Below, in pieces: positions 42,482-54,929 of a DNA stretch of 64,000 nt. The notes beneath the pieces are model-generated. The model had not been told where the DNA came from. It saw nothing but the letters and a program-made list of their open reading frames with translations, and did not search any database. Every line of letters begins with the position of its first letter. Positions within the stretch are counted from its first letter, which is position 1. The translations under genes were made by a program, and so were the position numbers. The stretch lies in NCBI GenBank assembly GCA_964036045.1, contig OZ038381.1:146887596-146951595 (forward strand). The letters are read 5' to 3'. This stretch comes from Eutreptiella sp. 'Long Island Sound 2002' (lineage: Eukaryota; Euglenozoa; Euglenophyceae; Eutreptiales; Eutreptiaceae).

Positions 42482-45400
42482 AAAAGGCCCCATATGCCCC
42501 CATATGTGCCCAAGATCCCCAAAACTCCCCATAGGCCCCCAAAGGTCCCCATAGCTCCCCATAGATTCCCATAGGACCCCATAGGACCCTAGAGGTCCCC
42601 ATTGGTCCGCACAGGTCCCCATACGCCCCCTTGGGTCCCCAAGCGTCCCTCAAGGGTCCCCATATGGCCCCAAAGGTCCCCACGGGTCTGCATAGACTTT
42701 ATAGGTCCCACGGGCCCCCATAGGTCCCCTTAGGCCCCCCTTAGACCCCCTTAGGTCCCCATACGTCCCCATAGGTCCCCATACACCCCATAGGCCCTCA
42801 CAGGTGCCCATAGGTTCCTGTAAGTGCCCATAGGTGTACATAGGTCCCCATAAGTGCCCAAGGGTGTCATTGGGTTACCATAGGGCCCCATAGGTCCCCA
42901 AAGGTCCCCATAGGTTCCCACGGGTCCCGGAAGGTCACCAGCGGGCCACAAAGGTCCCCACAGGCCCCCAAAGGTCCCCATAAGCACCCACAAGTCCCCA
43001 TAGGTCGCCATAGCTCTCCATAGGTGCCCATAGGCTCCTAGACGTCCCCAAACGACCCCATAGGTACCCATAGGTCCCCATAAGCCGCCACAGATCGCCA
43101 TTGGTCCCCATAGGTCCTCACAGGCCCACATAGGTCCCCATAGGTCCGCGTAGGACCACACAGGTCCCCATTGGTCCCCATTGGTCCTTACGGGCCATCA
43201 TAGGTCCCCATAGGTCCCCACAGGTCCTCATAGGTCCCCATAAGCCCCCATGGGCCCCCACAGGTGCCCATAGGTTCCCACAAGTCCCCATAGGGGCCCA
43301 AACGTCCCCATCGGTCCCCATAGGCCCCCACAGGTGCCCACAGGTCCCCATAGTTCCCCATACACCCCCACAGGCCCTCACAGGTGCCCATAGGTTCCTG
43401 TAAGTGCCGATTGGTGCACATAGGTCCCCATAGGTGCCCAAGGGTGTTATTGGGTTCCCATAGGGCCCCAAGGCTCCCCATAGGTCCCCGTAGGTTCCCA
43501 CGGGTCCCGGAAGGTCCCTAGCGGGCCACAAAGGTCCGCACAGGCCCCCATAGGTCCCCATAGGTCCCCATAGGTTCCTAGAGGGCTCCAAAGAACCCCC
43601 TAGATCGCCATACGGCCCAAAGGTTCCCAAAGGCCCATATAGGTCTCCATAGGTCCCCAAAGCTCCCCATAGCTCCCCATAGGTGCCAATGGGCCCCAAA
43701 AGGTACACATAGGTGCCAATGCGTCCCCATAGGTCCCCATAGGCCACCATAGGTCCCCAAAGGTCCCCATTGGTCCCCACGGACCCCAATAGGTCCCCAT
43801 CGGGCCACAAAGGTTCCCATAGGCCCCCATAGGCCGCCATAGGTTCGCAGAGGGCTCCAAAGCACCCCATGGCTCACCATACGGCCCAAAGGTCCCCAAA
43901 GGCCCATCTAGGTCCCCATAGGTGCCAATGGGTCCCCAAGGGTACGTGTAGGTGCTAATGGGTCCCCATAGGCCGGCAAAGGCCCCCATAGGTCCCCAAA
44001 GGTCCCAAAACGTCCCCATAGGCCCCCACAGGTGCCCATAGGTTCCCATAGGTTCCCATAGGTGCCCATAGATCACCGTAGGTGCCCAGAGATCCCCAAT
44101 GGACCCCAGAGGTGCCAATAGGTTCCCATAGGCCCCCATAGGCCCCCAAAGGCCCCCATAGGTCCCCCTAGGTCCCCTTAGGCCCCCAGAGGTCCCTATC
44201 GATCGCCATAGGTCCCCATACGTGCCCATAGGTTCCCAAAGGTCCCCAAAGAACGCCATAGGTCCCCATCGGTCCCCATAAGCCCTGACGGGTCACTGTA
44301 GGTCACCAAAGGTCCCCACAAGTCCCCATAGGTCTGTACAGGCCCGCAGAGCTCCCCATAGGCACCACAGAGATCCCCAAAGGTCCCCATAGGTCCCCAT
44401 AGGCCTCCACAGGTACCCAAAAGTTCCCATACGTCCCCCTAGGGGCCCATAGGTCCCCATGGATCGCCACACGTCCTCATAGGTCCCCATAGGCCCCCAT
44501 AGCCCCCCACAGGTACCCATAGGTGCCCATAGGTCCCCACAGGTTCCCATAGGTCCCCAAAGGTGCCCATAGGTTCCCATAGGTGCCCATTTGTCCCCAT
44601 ACACCCCAAAAGTCCCCATACGCCCCCATAGGCCCTCGCAGATGCCCATAGGTTCCCGTAGGTGCCCATAGGTGCAAATAGGTCCCCATAGGGGCACATA
44701 GGTCCCCAAAGGTCCCCATAGGTGCCCATGGGTCCCCATAGGGCCCCAAAGATCCCCATAAGTCCCCAAGCGTCCCCATAGGTTCCCACGGGTCACCGAA
44801 GCAACCCACAGGTCCCCATCGGTCCCCACAAGCCCCCATCGCTCCCGACCACGCCAAAAAGATCCCCATAGGCCCCCATAGGCCCCAATAGGTCCCCCAT
44901 ATGTTCCCAGAGGGCTCCAAAAGACCCCACAGTTCGCCATACGGCCCAGAGGTCCACAAAGGTCCATATGGGACCCCATAGGTCCCCAAAGCTCCCCATA
45001 GGTCCCATACGTGCCAATGGGCCCCCAAAGGTACGCATAGGTGTCATAGGTTCCTCATAGGACCCCATAGGTGCCAATAGGTCCCCATAGGCCCCCATAG
45101 GTGCCAATACGTCCCCGTAGGCCCCCATAGGTCCCCACAGGGCCCCATAGGTGCCAATGGGCCCCCGTACGTCCCCATAGATCCCCAATGGTCCCCATAG
45201 CTGCGAATGGGCAGGTACTCGAAGGTCCCCATACGTCCCCATAGGTCCCCATAGGAGCCAACACATCCCCATAGGCCCCCAGAGGTGCCAATGGGTCCCC
45301 AAAGGTCCCCATAGGTGCCAATGGGCCCCCGTAGGTCCCCATAGTTCCCCAAGGGTCCCCAAACGTCCCCATAGGTTTCCATAGGCCCCCATAGGTCCTC

Positions 45401-45652
45401 ATAGGCCCCCATAGGACCACATACATCCCCACGGGTCCCCATAGGCCCCCAAAGGCCCCCAAAGGATACCATAGGTCCCCATAGGTCCCCATATGTACTC
45501 ACGGACCCCCATAGCTACACATAGGCCCCTAGAGGTCCCCAAAGTTCCCCATCGATCTGCATAGGTGTCAATAGGTCCCCATAGGCCCACATAGGCACCC
45601 ATAGGTCCTCACAAGCCCCAATAGCTCCGCATAGGCCCCATTAGGTCCCCAT
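42482..45652. repeat. 10-bp satellite array, unit ATAGGTCCCC
   Basis: About 3.2 kb of head-to-tail ten-base units with scattered variants (ataggccccc, ataggtgccc, aaaggtcccc). On the minus strand every frame reads the same ten-residue repeat MGTYGDLWGP, because 30 bases hold three units, so stop-free frames of up to 250 codons overlap. A longer-range copy is visible: the block at ~42800-42960 recurs at ~43370-43530 (offset 570, a multiple of ten). Confidence 0.95.
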
Positions 45653-45654
45653 TG

Positions 45655-47900
45655 AGGGGGCTACACCTCTCAAGTATTCACCGCAGCCCTTTAAGACTAG
45701 TGTAGACCCGACATGGTGGACCATGGGAGGGTCTACATCAACCAAGAACTCACCTCACACCTGGTAGACTAGTGTAGACCTCATGCGGTGAATCATGGGA
45801 GGATGTACACCTTTCAAGGATTCAGCACAGCCCTTGTGCACTAGTGTAGACCTCATGCGGTGAATCCTTCAGTGGGCTACACTCTCCAAGGATTCACCGC
45901 ACACCTTGTAGACTAATGTAGACCTCATGCGTTGAATCATTCAAGGGTCTACATCCTCCAAGGCTTCACTGCAACCCCTATGGATTAGTGTAAACCTCAT
46001 GCCATGAATCCTTGAGACGTCTACACCATCCAAGCATTCACCGCATCCCTTGTCGACTAGTGTAGACCTCATGCGGTGAATCCTTGAGGGGTCTACAGCC
46101 TTCAACGATTTACCACATCCGCTGTACACTAGTGTAAACCTAATGCGTTGAATCGTCAAAGGGTCTCCCAAATGCAAGGATTCACCACAGCCCTTGTAGA
46201 CTAGTATAGACGTCATGTGGTGAATCCTTGAAAGGTCTACATCCTTGAAGGGTCTACACCTCCCAGAAACTCACCGTACCACTTGTAGAGTAGTGTAAAC
46301 CTAATGCAGAAATCCTTGAAGGGTCTACACCCTTCAAGAATTCGCTGCAGCCCCCGTACACGGGTGTAAGCCTCATGCGGTGAATCCTGGAGGGGTCTAC
46401 ACCCTTGGAGGATTAACCGCACCCCTTGCTGAGTAGTGTAGACTTCATGCGGTGAATACTTCAAGGGTTTACACCCTTCAGGGATTCACCGCAACCCCTA
46501 TAAATGGGTGTAGACCTCAAGCGGTGACTCCTGGAAGGGTCTACACCCTCCAAGCATTCAATGCACCCCTTTAGACTAGGGTAGGCCTCATGCGGTGGTC
46601 ATTGAGGGGTCTACACGCTTCACGGATTCACTACACCCATTGTAGAGTAGTGTAGACCTCATGTGGTGAATCCTTGAAAGGTCTACACCCTTCAAGGATT
46701 CACTGTAGCCACTATACACTAGTTTAAACCTCATGCGGTGAATGGTTGAGGGGTTTGCAAGTTCCAAGGATTCACCGCACCCCTTGTAGACTAGTGTAAA
46801 CATTATGCGGTGAATCCTTGAGGGGTCTACACCTATTCAAGGGTTAACCGCTCCCCTTGAACAGTAGTGTAGACCTCATCCGGTGAATACTTGAAGGGTC
46901 TACACCCTTCAAGTATTCACCGCAGCCCCTGTAGACTGTTGTAAACCTCATGCGTTGAATCCTTGCAGGGTCTACATCCTCCAATGATTCAGCCCACCCC
47001 TTGTAGACTAGTGTACACCCCCTACGGCGAATGCTTGAGGGATCTACACGCTCCAAGGATTCACCGCAACCCTTGTGGACTATTGTAAAGATCATGCGGC
47101 GAATCCTTCAGGAGGCTACACCCTTGGAGGATTCACCGCACCCCTTGTAGAGTAGTGTAGACCTGTTGCCGTGAATCTCTGAAGGGTCTACACCCTCCAA
47201 GCATTCACGGCAGCCGCTATAAATGGGTGTAGACCTCATGCGGTGAATCCTTCGGTGGGCTACACCCTCCAAGGATTCGGCCCACCCCTTGTAGATTAGT
47301 GTAGACATGATGCGGTGAATCGTTGAAGGGTCTGCGCAGTTGAAGGATTCACCGCAGACTTTTAGAGTAGTGTAGACCTCATGCGGCGAATCCTCCAGGG
47401 GTCTACACCCCAGAAAGATTCACCGCACCCCTTGTGGGATAGTGTAGACCTCATGCCGCGAATCATGGGAGGGTCTACACCCTTCAAGGAGTCACCGCAC
47501 CCTTTGTAGACTAGTGTAGACCTCATGCGGTGAATCCTGGAACAGTCTACACCCTCCAAGGATTCGCGGCACCCCTTGTAGAGTGGTGTAGACCTCGTGC
47601 GGTGAATCCTTGAAGGCTCTACACCCTTCAAGGATTCACCGAAGCCCCTACAAATGGGTGTAGACCTAATGTAGTGACTCCTTGAAGGGTCTACACCCTC
47701 CAAGGGCTCACCGCACCCCTCGTTCACTAGTGTATACCTAATGCGGTGAAATCTTGAGGGGTCCAGACCTCTGAAGGATTCACCGCACCCGATAGACTAG
47801 TGTAGACCTCATGTGGTGAATCTTTGAGGGGTCTACACCCTCCAAGGATTCACCGCGGCCGTTGTAGAGTAGTGTGAACATCATGTGGTACATCCTTCAA
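45655..47900 (-). repeat. 72-bp hairpin satellite, block 1 (minus orientation)
   Basis: Tandem 72-base units. Each holds an inverted repeat with arms GGTGAATCCTTGAAGGGT / ACCCTTCAAGGATTCACC around a ~4-base centre, followed by a ~32-base spacer containing tagactagtgtagacctcatgc. The unit is a multiple of three, so minus-strand frames read a 24-residue repeat (HRMRSTLVYKGCGESLKGVD). The array abuts the 10-bp satellite with no spacer. Confidence 0.93.
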
Positions 47901-49845
47901 GGGTATGATTCACCGCATGAGGTCTACTCTAGTATACAAGGGGTGCGGTGAATCCTTGAAGGTTGTAGGCCCCTCAACGATTCACTACATGAGGTCTACA
48001 CCCATCTATAGGGGCTGCGGTGAATCCTTGAAGGTTGTAGACCCCTCAACGATTCACCGCATGAGGTCTACACTAGTCGACAAGGCGTGTGGTGAACTCT
48101 TGGAGGGTGTAGAGACCTCAAGGATTTACCGCATGAGGTCTGCACCGCTTGTTCAAGGGGTGCGGTGAATACTGAAAGGGTGTAGACCCTTCAAGGATTC
48201 ACCGCATTACATTTACACCCAATTATGGGGGCCGGGTGAATGCTTGAAGTGCGTAGACCCTTCAAGCATTCATTGGATGAGGTGTACACTACTCTACAAC
48301 TGGTTCCCCGAATCCATGGAGGTTGCACACGCTTTAATGATTCACCGCATGAGGTCTACACCCATCTATAGGGGCCGCAGTGAATCCTTGGTGGGTGTAT
48401 ACCCTTCAAGGACTGCCTGCATGACGTCTATGCTAGTCTAGAGGGGCTACGGCCAATCCTTGGAGGGTGTAAACCCCTCGAGGATTGACCACATGAGGTC
48501 TACATTACTCTACAAGGGGTGGACTGAATCTTTGAGAGGTGTAGACCCCACAAGGATTCACCGCATGAGGTCTACACTGGTCTACAAGAGGTGCGGTGAA
48601 TGGTTGGACAAGGGGTGCGGTGAATTCTTGGAAGGTGTAGACCCTTCAATGATTCACCACATGAGATCTGCACTAGTTGTTCAAGGGGTGCGGTGAATAC
48701 TGAGAGGGTGTAGACCCTTCAAGGAGTCACCGCATGGGGTATACACGCCATTATAGGGGCCGCGTTGAATGCTTGAAGTGTGTAGACCCTTCAAGCATTC
48801 ACTGGATGAGGTGTACACTACTGTACAACATAGTTCCTTGAATCGTTGGAGGGTGCAGACGCTTCGAAGATTCACCGCATGAGGTCTACACCCACCTGTA
48901 GGGGCCGCAGTGAATCCTTGGTGGGTGTAGACCCTTCAAGGCCTACCTGCATGAGGTCTATGCTAGTCTACAGGGGCTACGGTTAATCCTTGGAGGGTGT
49001 AGAACCCTTGAGGATTCAGCGCATCAGGTCTACACCCATCTATAGGGGCTGCGGTGAATCCTTGAGGGTGTCGACTTTTCAAGGATGGACCGCATGAGCT
49101 GAGGTGAATCCCTGAAGGGGGTCGACCCTTCAAGGTTTCACCGCATGAGGTCTACAATACTCTACGACGGGTGCTGGAAATCCTTGAAGGCTGCAAACCC
49201 TTCAAGGATTCACTGCATGAGGCCCACACTGCTCTACCAGGGATGCGCTGAATCCTTGAAGGGAGTAGACCCGTCAAAGATTCACCCCATGAGGTCTACA
49301 TTAGTCTACAAGAGGTGCGGTGAATCCTTGGAGGGTGTACACCCTTCAATGATTCACCGCATGACGTCTACCCTTGTCTACAAGCGGTGTGGTGAATGGC
49401 TGAAGGGTGTAGACCCTTCCGTTATTCACCGCATGAGGTCTACACCAGTCTATAACGTGTGCAGTAATCCTTGGAGGGTGTAGACCCAGGATGCACTACA
49501 TGACGTCTACACTAGTGTACAGGGGGTGCGGTAAATGGTTGAGAGGTGTAGATCCTTCAAGGATTCACCGCAAACAGGTCTACACCCATTTATAGGGGCT
49601 ACGGTGAATCCTTGAAGGGTGTAGACGCTTCAATTATTCTCTGGATGAGGTCTACACTAGTCTACAACGGGTGTGGTGAATCCTTGGAGGGTGCAGACTC
49701 TTCAAGAATTCACCGCATGAGGTGTACAGAACTCTGAAAGGGGTGCGGCGAATCCTTGGAGGGTATAGACCCTTCAATGATTAACCGCATAAAGTTTATA
49801 ACACACTACCATTGGTGGGATGAATCCTTGACTGGTGTAGAGGGT
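47901..49845 (+). repeat. 72-bp hairpin satellite, block 2 (inverted)
   Basis: Same unit in opposite orientation: gcatgaggtctacactagtc now reads on the + strand. The change-over at ~47890-47910 lies inside the hairpin core (ggtacatccttcaagggtatgattcaccgcatgagg region). Confidence 0.9.
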
Positions 49846-51335
49846 CTACACCCGACTACGATTCACCACAGCCCTTGTAGAATGGTGTAGACCTCATGCG
49901 GTGAATCCTTGAGGGGTCTACACCCTTGAAAGATTCACCGCACCCCCTATAGACTAGTGTAGACCTCATGCGGTGAATCATTGAAGGATCTACACCCTCC
50001 AAGGATTCACCGCAAGAATTGTAGAATAGTGTAGACGTCATGCGGTCAATCCTTGAAGGCACTACACCGTTCAAGGATTCACCAAACCCCTTGTAGACTA
50101 GTGTAGACCTGATGCGGTGAATGCTTGAGGTTTCTACACCCTTCAAGGATTCACCCCCACCCCCTTGTAGACTAGTATGCACCTCATGCGGTGAGGCCTT
50201 GAAGGGACTACGCCCTCCAAGCATTCACCGCGCCCTTTGTAGGGTAGTGTCGACCTCATGGCTTGAATCATTGAGGCGTCTACACCATTCAAGGATTCAC
50301 TCTACCCCTCGTAGAGTAGTGTAGACCTCCTGCGCTGAATCCTTGAGGGGTCTACACCCTTCAAAGATTCACAACACGCCTTGTAGACGTAGACCTCATG
50401 CATTGAATCCCTGAGGGGTCTACACGCTTCAAATATTCACCCCCGCCCGTACAGATGGGTGTAGACCTCGTGTGGTGAAGCCTTGAGGAACCAACAACCT
50501 TCAAGGAGTCACCACACGCCTTGTAGAGTGGTGTAGGCCTCGTGCGGTGAATCCTTCAAGGCTTTACACCGTTGAAGGATTCACTTTAGCCCCTGTAGAG
50601 TAGTGTAGACCGCCTGCGGTGAATTCTTGAGGGGTCTACACCCTTCAAGGAGTCGCAGCACCCCTTGAAGAGTAGTGTAGACCTCATGCGGTGAAATCTT
50701 GAGGGGTCTACACCCTTGAGAGAGTCGCTGCCACCCTTGGAGAGTAGTGCCGACCTCATGCGGTGAATTTTGGAAGAGTCTACACCCTTGAGGGATTCAT
50801 GTCACCCGTTGCAGACAGGTGTAGAGTTCAGGCAGTGAATCTTTGAGGGGTCTACACCTCTCAAGGATTCACCGCAGCCCATGTCGACTATTGTAAACCT
50901 CATGCGGTGAGTCCTTGGGTGGTCGAAACCCTTCAAGGATTCACCGCAGCCCTTGTAGAGTCGTGTAGACCTCATGTGGTGAATGATTGATGGTTTTGAC
51001 CCTTTAAGGAGTCACCGCAGCCCAGGTAGAGTGGTGTAGACCTCAAGCAGTGAATCCTTGAGGAGTCTAGACCCTTCAAGGAGTCACTGCCACATTTGTA
51101 GAATAGTGAAGACGTCATGCCGTGAGTCTTGGAATTGTCTAAACTTTCCAAAGATTTACCGCACCCCTTGTAGACTGGTGTTGACCTCATGCGGTGAATC
51201 CTTGAGGGGTGTACACACTTCAAGCATTCACCGCAGCCTCTATACATGGGTGTATACCTCATGCGGTGAATCCTTCAAGGGTGTACACCCCCTAAGTATT
51301 AACCGCACACCTTGTAGACTAGTGTAGACCCATAC
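49846..51335 (-). repeat. 72-bp hairpin satellite, block 3 (original orientation)
   Basis: The orientation returns to that of block 1 at ~49835-49860, again inside a hairpin core. The three blocks together hold about 75-80 units. Confidence 0.9.
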
Positions 51336-51349
51336 ATATATGTGTGTGT

Positions 51350-51775
51350 GTGTAATATTGGGAGGGTGTGCACCTATCCAACAGTCATCGCGAGGGGTAT
51401 ACACCCCTGGAAACGGGGTATACGGGCACGCGATGAATCTTGGGGGTGCACGCCCCCCTAACATTCATCGCAAGGGGTATAGACCCCTCGACAGGAGGTG
51501 TAGGGGCACGCGATGAATAGTGAGAGGGTGCACACCCCTCGGATATTCAACGCGAGGGGTATTAACCCCTATACAGTTGGTATAGGGGCACGCGATGAAT
51601 ATTGGGAGGGTGTGCACAACTCCAAGATTCATCACAAGGGGTATAGATCCATCAACAAGGGGTGTAGGGACACACGTTCAATATTGGGATGGTGCACGCC
51701 CCTCCAACATTCATCACAAGGGGTATAGACCCCTCAACAAGGGGTATAGGGGAAGGTGATGAATATTAGAAGGGG
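51350..51775. repeat. ~80-bp satellite, about five copies
   Basis: The word gcacgcgatgaat recurs at ~51426, 51506 and 51588, with degraded copies near 51670 and 51750: a period of 80-82. Units also hold aaggggtatagacccctc, a short inverted repeat. The hairpin-plus-spacer plan recalls the 72-bp satellite. Confidence 0.8.
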
Positions 51776-52136
51776 GAAGCGATGAAATCGATGGGAGGGG
51801 CTACAAAATTGAGAGGGTGGTGGGCTATGAACTTCATAGGGCGGGGAGAGCTATGAGATTGATCGGGGGGGGCTATGCGATTGATGGGGGGGGGGGGGGG
51901 GGCTACAAAATTAATACGGGGGTCTATGAAATTAATTGTTACCGGGTGCCTATGAAATTGATACAGGGGAGGGAGCTAAGAAATTGATTTGGGGGGGGGG
52001 GGCTATGAAATTGATAGGGGGACCTATGAAATCGATGGGGGGGCTATGAAATTCATGAGGCGGGGGCTATGAAATTGCTCGGGGGGGCTCTGAAAAGTAT
52101 AGGAGGGGGCTATGAAATTGATGGGGGACCTAAAGG
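51776..52136. repeat. G-rich minisatellite (GGGGGGCTATGAAATTGAT-like, ~20-40 bp units)
   Basis: Repeated ggctatgaaattgat words separated by G runs of 3-18. It closes the satellite block. Confidence 0.85.
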
Positions 52137-53507
52137 GACCTATGGAGACACACCACAACGTTGCAAGGCATAGCATGGCACACCTGAAGATTTTGAAATG
52201 ATCATTTTCCTTGCTGACATTTTAATTGCATGAAAAGCAACACCTGTGAGACCAAGGAAAGAACACCATCCCACAGCGATTGCTGAAACCCGTCCACGAA
52301 GGTCTCAAGCCCCGCCCCCCAGTGAGAAACGCGTAAAGAAAGGAACGGCACCCCACAAACCCAAGGCTTTATGCAAGCGCAACCCCCAAGTCCCTATGCC
52401 TATGTCAAAGTCTGGGGGGGTGTGGGGGGGGGGGGGCATACATGATAGATGTACATGTACATCTATCTACATGAACATACATGTGCCAAATCAGTTGGTT
52501 TCCTGTGCAATGGTGTGCAATGGCCCGGTAGGGTTGCTATAACCAGCGCTGCTACACAATGACAATATAATGGGAGAAGTATACATTTCACAAGGGTGTC
52601 CAAATGATACATCTACGAACCTAGTAGCAATAATAACAATAAGCAAGACGAGACAAGAGTTGGTCGCTGAGCGCGAGGGCTTAGACCAAAACCAACCGAT
52701 GTTGCTTACTAGCACATAGCTATGAAAAAAAAAAGTAGTAGCGGGGGGGGGGGGGATCAGTTCTGTGGCCTACGGCGCTAGGGTTTAGGCCGCAGAGCGA
52801 AAATCTACACCTAGAAGGGTGTATGTATTGAGGCAAAAAAAACTGCAGTGTACACAAAAACATAGAGGAACGTCATGGAGGCATAGAATGGCAAATGATA
52901 GTACATATCACGACATGGTCCACCACTGCCATATGCCCGTCCACCATTACCAACCCTTGGAGAAACACACCTGTGCATGGAGTGTTTTATAACATGGTCC
53001 TCGCATTTGGTAAACCCTGCCCCCGAATTATAATCCCCCCCAACTTCTGAACACCAGACCACTTGTAACCCACACTATGGGAAACAGATGTGTGTGCACG
53101 ACTGGTATTGCGCAAAGCAAAGGAGAGGTTCAAAGCAAAAGTCGAAGAATAAAGCTCTTCAGTGACATGTCATGGGCGCCTTTCTGTGTAGCGAACAACA
53201 CAGCGGGGAAACGTTGTTTTCCCCACCAATCATGTGTTCCTAGAAACTATTATCTTGTTGGTACAAGGCAGCAGCAAGATGTAGCCACCAGAGACCCCGT
53301 ATGAACTCATAACGTCAGTTTGTGCGATCAGCACCCCCCCCCCCGCCGCAGTGGACGCCCCAGTCCACCTGTGGATGAGAGGAGAGGAGGGAGTGCAAGC
53401 CCTGGAGGGCCGGCAGGTCCGCCGACGAATCGGCACGAAAATGAGTACAATGTCCCGTATGGGAGATGTGCCATGAAGCATACAAGGCACCTTGCCACAT
53501 AGCGGAC
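52137..53507. other. No supported gene; palindrome and poly(G)
   Basis: Contains a 24-base perfect palindrome at 52444-52467 centred on GTACATGTAC, and G runs near 52424-52436 and 52742-52754. Minus-strand frames near 53230-53490 might be the tail of the gene segment that follows, but are not convincing. Confidence 0.35.
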
Positions 53508-53520
53508 TTATGAGTCCACG

Positions 53521-54201
53521 TCAGAAAACGTATCGTACAGGGACTGTGGCAAACGTGAAGAAATAATCGTAATCCACCGCACAGACATAGGAACGCCCCA
53601 CTGAGTCCTTGCCAAAAATCGATGCACAGCTGCGATGGCGGAGGTGTGCACCGCGAGGGTGGGGTATCTTGAAAGGAACGCTAGTTGCATCCAAGCTGTC
53701 ACGGATAGTACAAAGGAGCCCCATGTATGAACAAATAGTAGAACATTTGAAAGGGCCGACAAAAAGATGTTGGTGGTGTGTCGTGTTGTGGTGGCCCAGT
53801 AGCTCTGCAAGGGGGGAACCGAATTTCAGCTGCCAGGTTGCATTTAGCGAAATGGGGTGGGCGTGTGTGAGGGTACAGGAGGGGGAGACATAGATGGAGA
53901 CTCCCATACATCCCACACTAGCCCATGCAGCCACCGTGGCATACGAGGTCCCGATTCTTATCCCGACAAGGACACAAGACATGTAATCCCCAGATGGACT
54001 CCATGGTTCACATACCGTGTACATTGTGGATTTCCTTGTGGGACGTTTTGTTGCAACCATTAGGTTGTCACGGAACTGTTGTAAAGCTACTATATCACCT
54101 GATTGCAACGTCCATTGCAGGACCCCCGACTGGGTTGCCGGCATGTCACCCATAGCCCGCAGCAGGGAAAAGGACTTTTTATACATCAAGATACCATGCA
54201 A
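53521..54201 (-). CDS. Hypothetical protein segment, 226 codons
   Basis: This is one of the longest minus-strand frames in non-repetitive DNA here. It reads through SGVLQWTLQSGDIVALQQF, VLVGIRIGTSYATVAAWASV, ATWQLKFGSPLAELLGHHN and GRSYVCAVDYDYFFTFATVP. The composition is that of a globular protein with many hydrophobic residues, with no low-complexity bias. I do not recognise the family. It may be a late exon of the same gene as the segments at 54.5-55.75 kb. The chosen ATG (54201) is arbitrary if an upstream splice site exists. A second frame (53508-53810) is also open, so the exact end is uncertain. Confidence 0.4.
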   Translation of the reverse strand: MHGILMYKKSFSLLRAMGDMPATQSGVLQWTLQSGDIVALQQFRDNLMVATKRPTRKSTMYTVCEPWSPSGDYMSCVLVGIRIGTSYATVAAWASVGCMGVSIYVSPSCTLTHAHPISLNATWQLKFGSPLAELLGHHNTTHHQHLFVGPFKCSTICSYMGLLCTIRDSLDATSVPFKIPHPRGAHLRHRSCASIFGKDSVGRSYVCAVDYDYFFTFATVPVRYVF

Positions 54202-54507
54202 ATCAGCTGACTGGACAGTGAAAGGGCAACCCTTTCGAATGGCGCCGCCTCGTCGCCAGGGTTCACCCGCTGCTTACAGCACATTTTCACACATCAAAGA
54301 AAACTCAACCAGAGAAATCAACTGCTCCATGGTAATGAAATGAAAAGTGGACTTTTTGCCTAAGTTGCGCGATCCAAGCGGCGATTTTCCTTGTCGATGC
54401 TCCAGCCTAGCGTGGTTGCTCGCCAGGGGCGACGGGCTTTCAACCAAGCGGCGGGTACGCGCATGTGGCTGATAACTTTAGCCGGAGGGAGATGGTTGAA
54501 TTGTTCG

Positions 54508-54878
54508 TTACAGTGCTTCCCCTATGCATTGCGGCGACGGCGAGCCCAGGTTTAGGACCCAGCAACCCATGTCATTGAGGTTTAACACGAGAAACGCAGC
54601 ACGCAATTCACTGACTAGTGTGCGGAGAAAACATGTGTACGCCCGTGCAGCGATACGCAAGTGAGAGCGGGAGATCGGGGCGGAGGATGCTGCAGCACTC
54701 AGATGCCAAAGTATCTCGTGTCGGATACACCATTTGACTTTCCGTATGAAATAGAGAAGAGCCAAGCCGGCTTTTGGGCTGCTAGGACAGCTGTGGCTCT
54801 GCACTCCTTGCCATAGGTCTTGAAAAATGGATGAGGGATCATCTGCCTGCTAAGGGTAGCCTTGGATGGTCAAAAATA
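54508..54878 (-). CDS. Probable exon of an unrecognised gene
   Basis: An acceptor-like CTTAGCAG (minus strand) precedes the frame DDPSSIFQDLWQGVQSHSCP, then AGLALLYFIRKVKWCIRHEI, LWHLSAAASSAP, AARAYTCFLRTLVSELRAAF and VLNLNDMGCWVLNLGS, with a TAA at 54508-54510. The helical, hydrophobic pattern would suit an alpha-solenoid, but that is only an impression. It appears to continue from the segment at 54.93-55.11 kb across a short intron. Confidence 0.4.
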
Positions 54879-54929
54879 TTTGTAGTGTGTCCCATGCCCA
54901 GGCCCTACAAAAACACTAGAGTTGACCCA

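Noticed and set aside
42432-45602. Glycine/tryptophan-rich proteins of up to 250 residues on the minus strand
   Set aside because: All frames read the ten-residue translation of the 10-bp satellite. Overlapping frames and identical composition show this is a repeat product.
45941-51262. Series of 60-120 codon frames with the repeat RMRSTLVYKGCGESLKGVD
   Set aside because: They are translations of the 72-bp satellite, whose length is a multiple of three; they change strand with the array.
45655-51335. CRISPR array
   Set aside because: Units are repeated over their whole 72 bases with no unique spacers, the orientation flips, and the sequence is eukaryotic.
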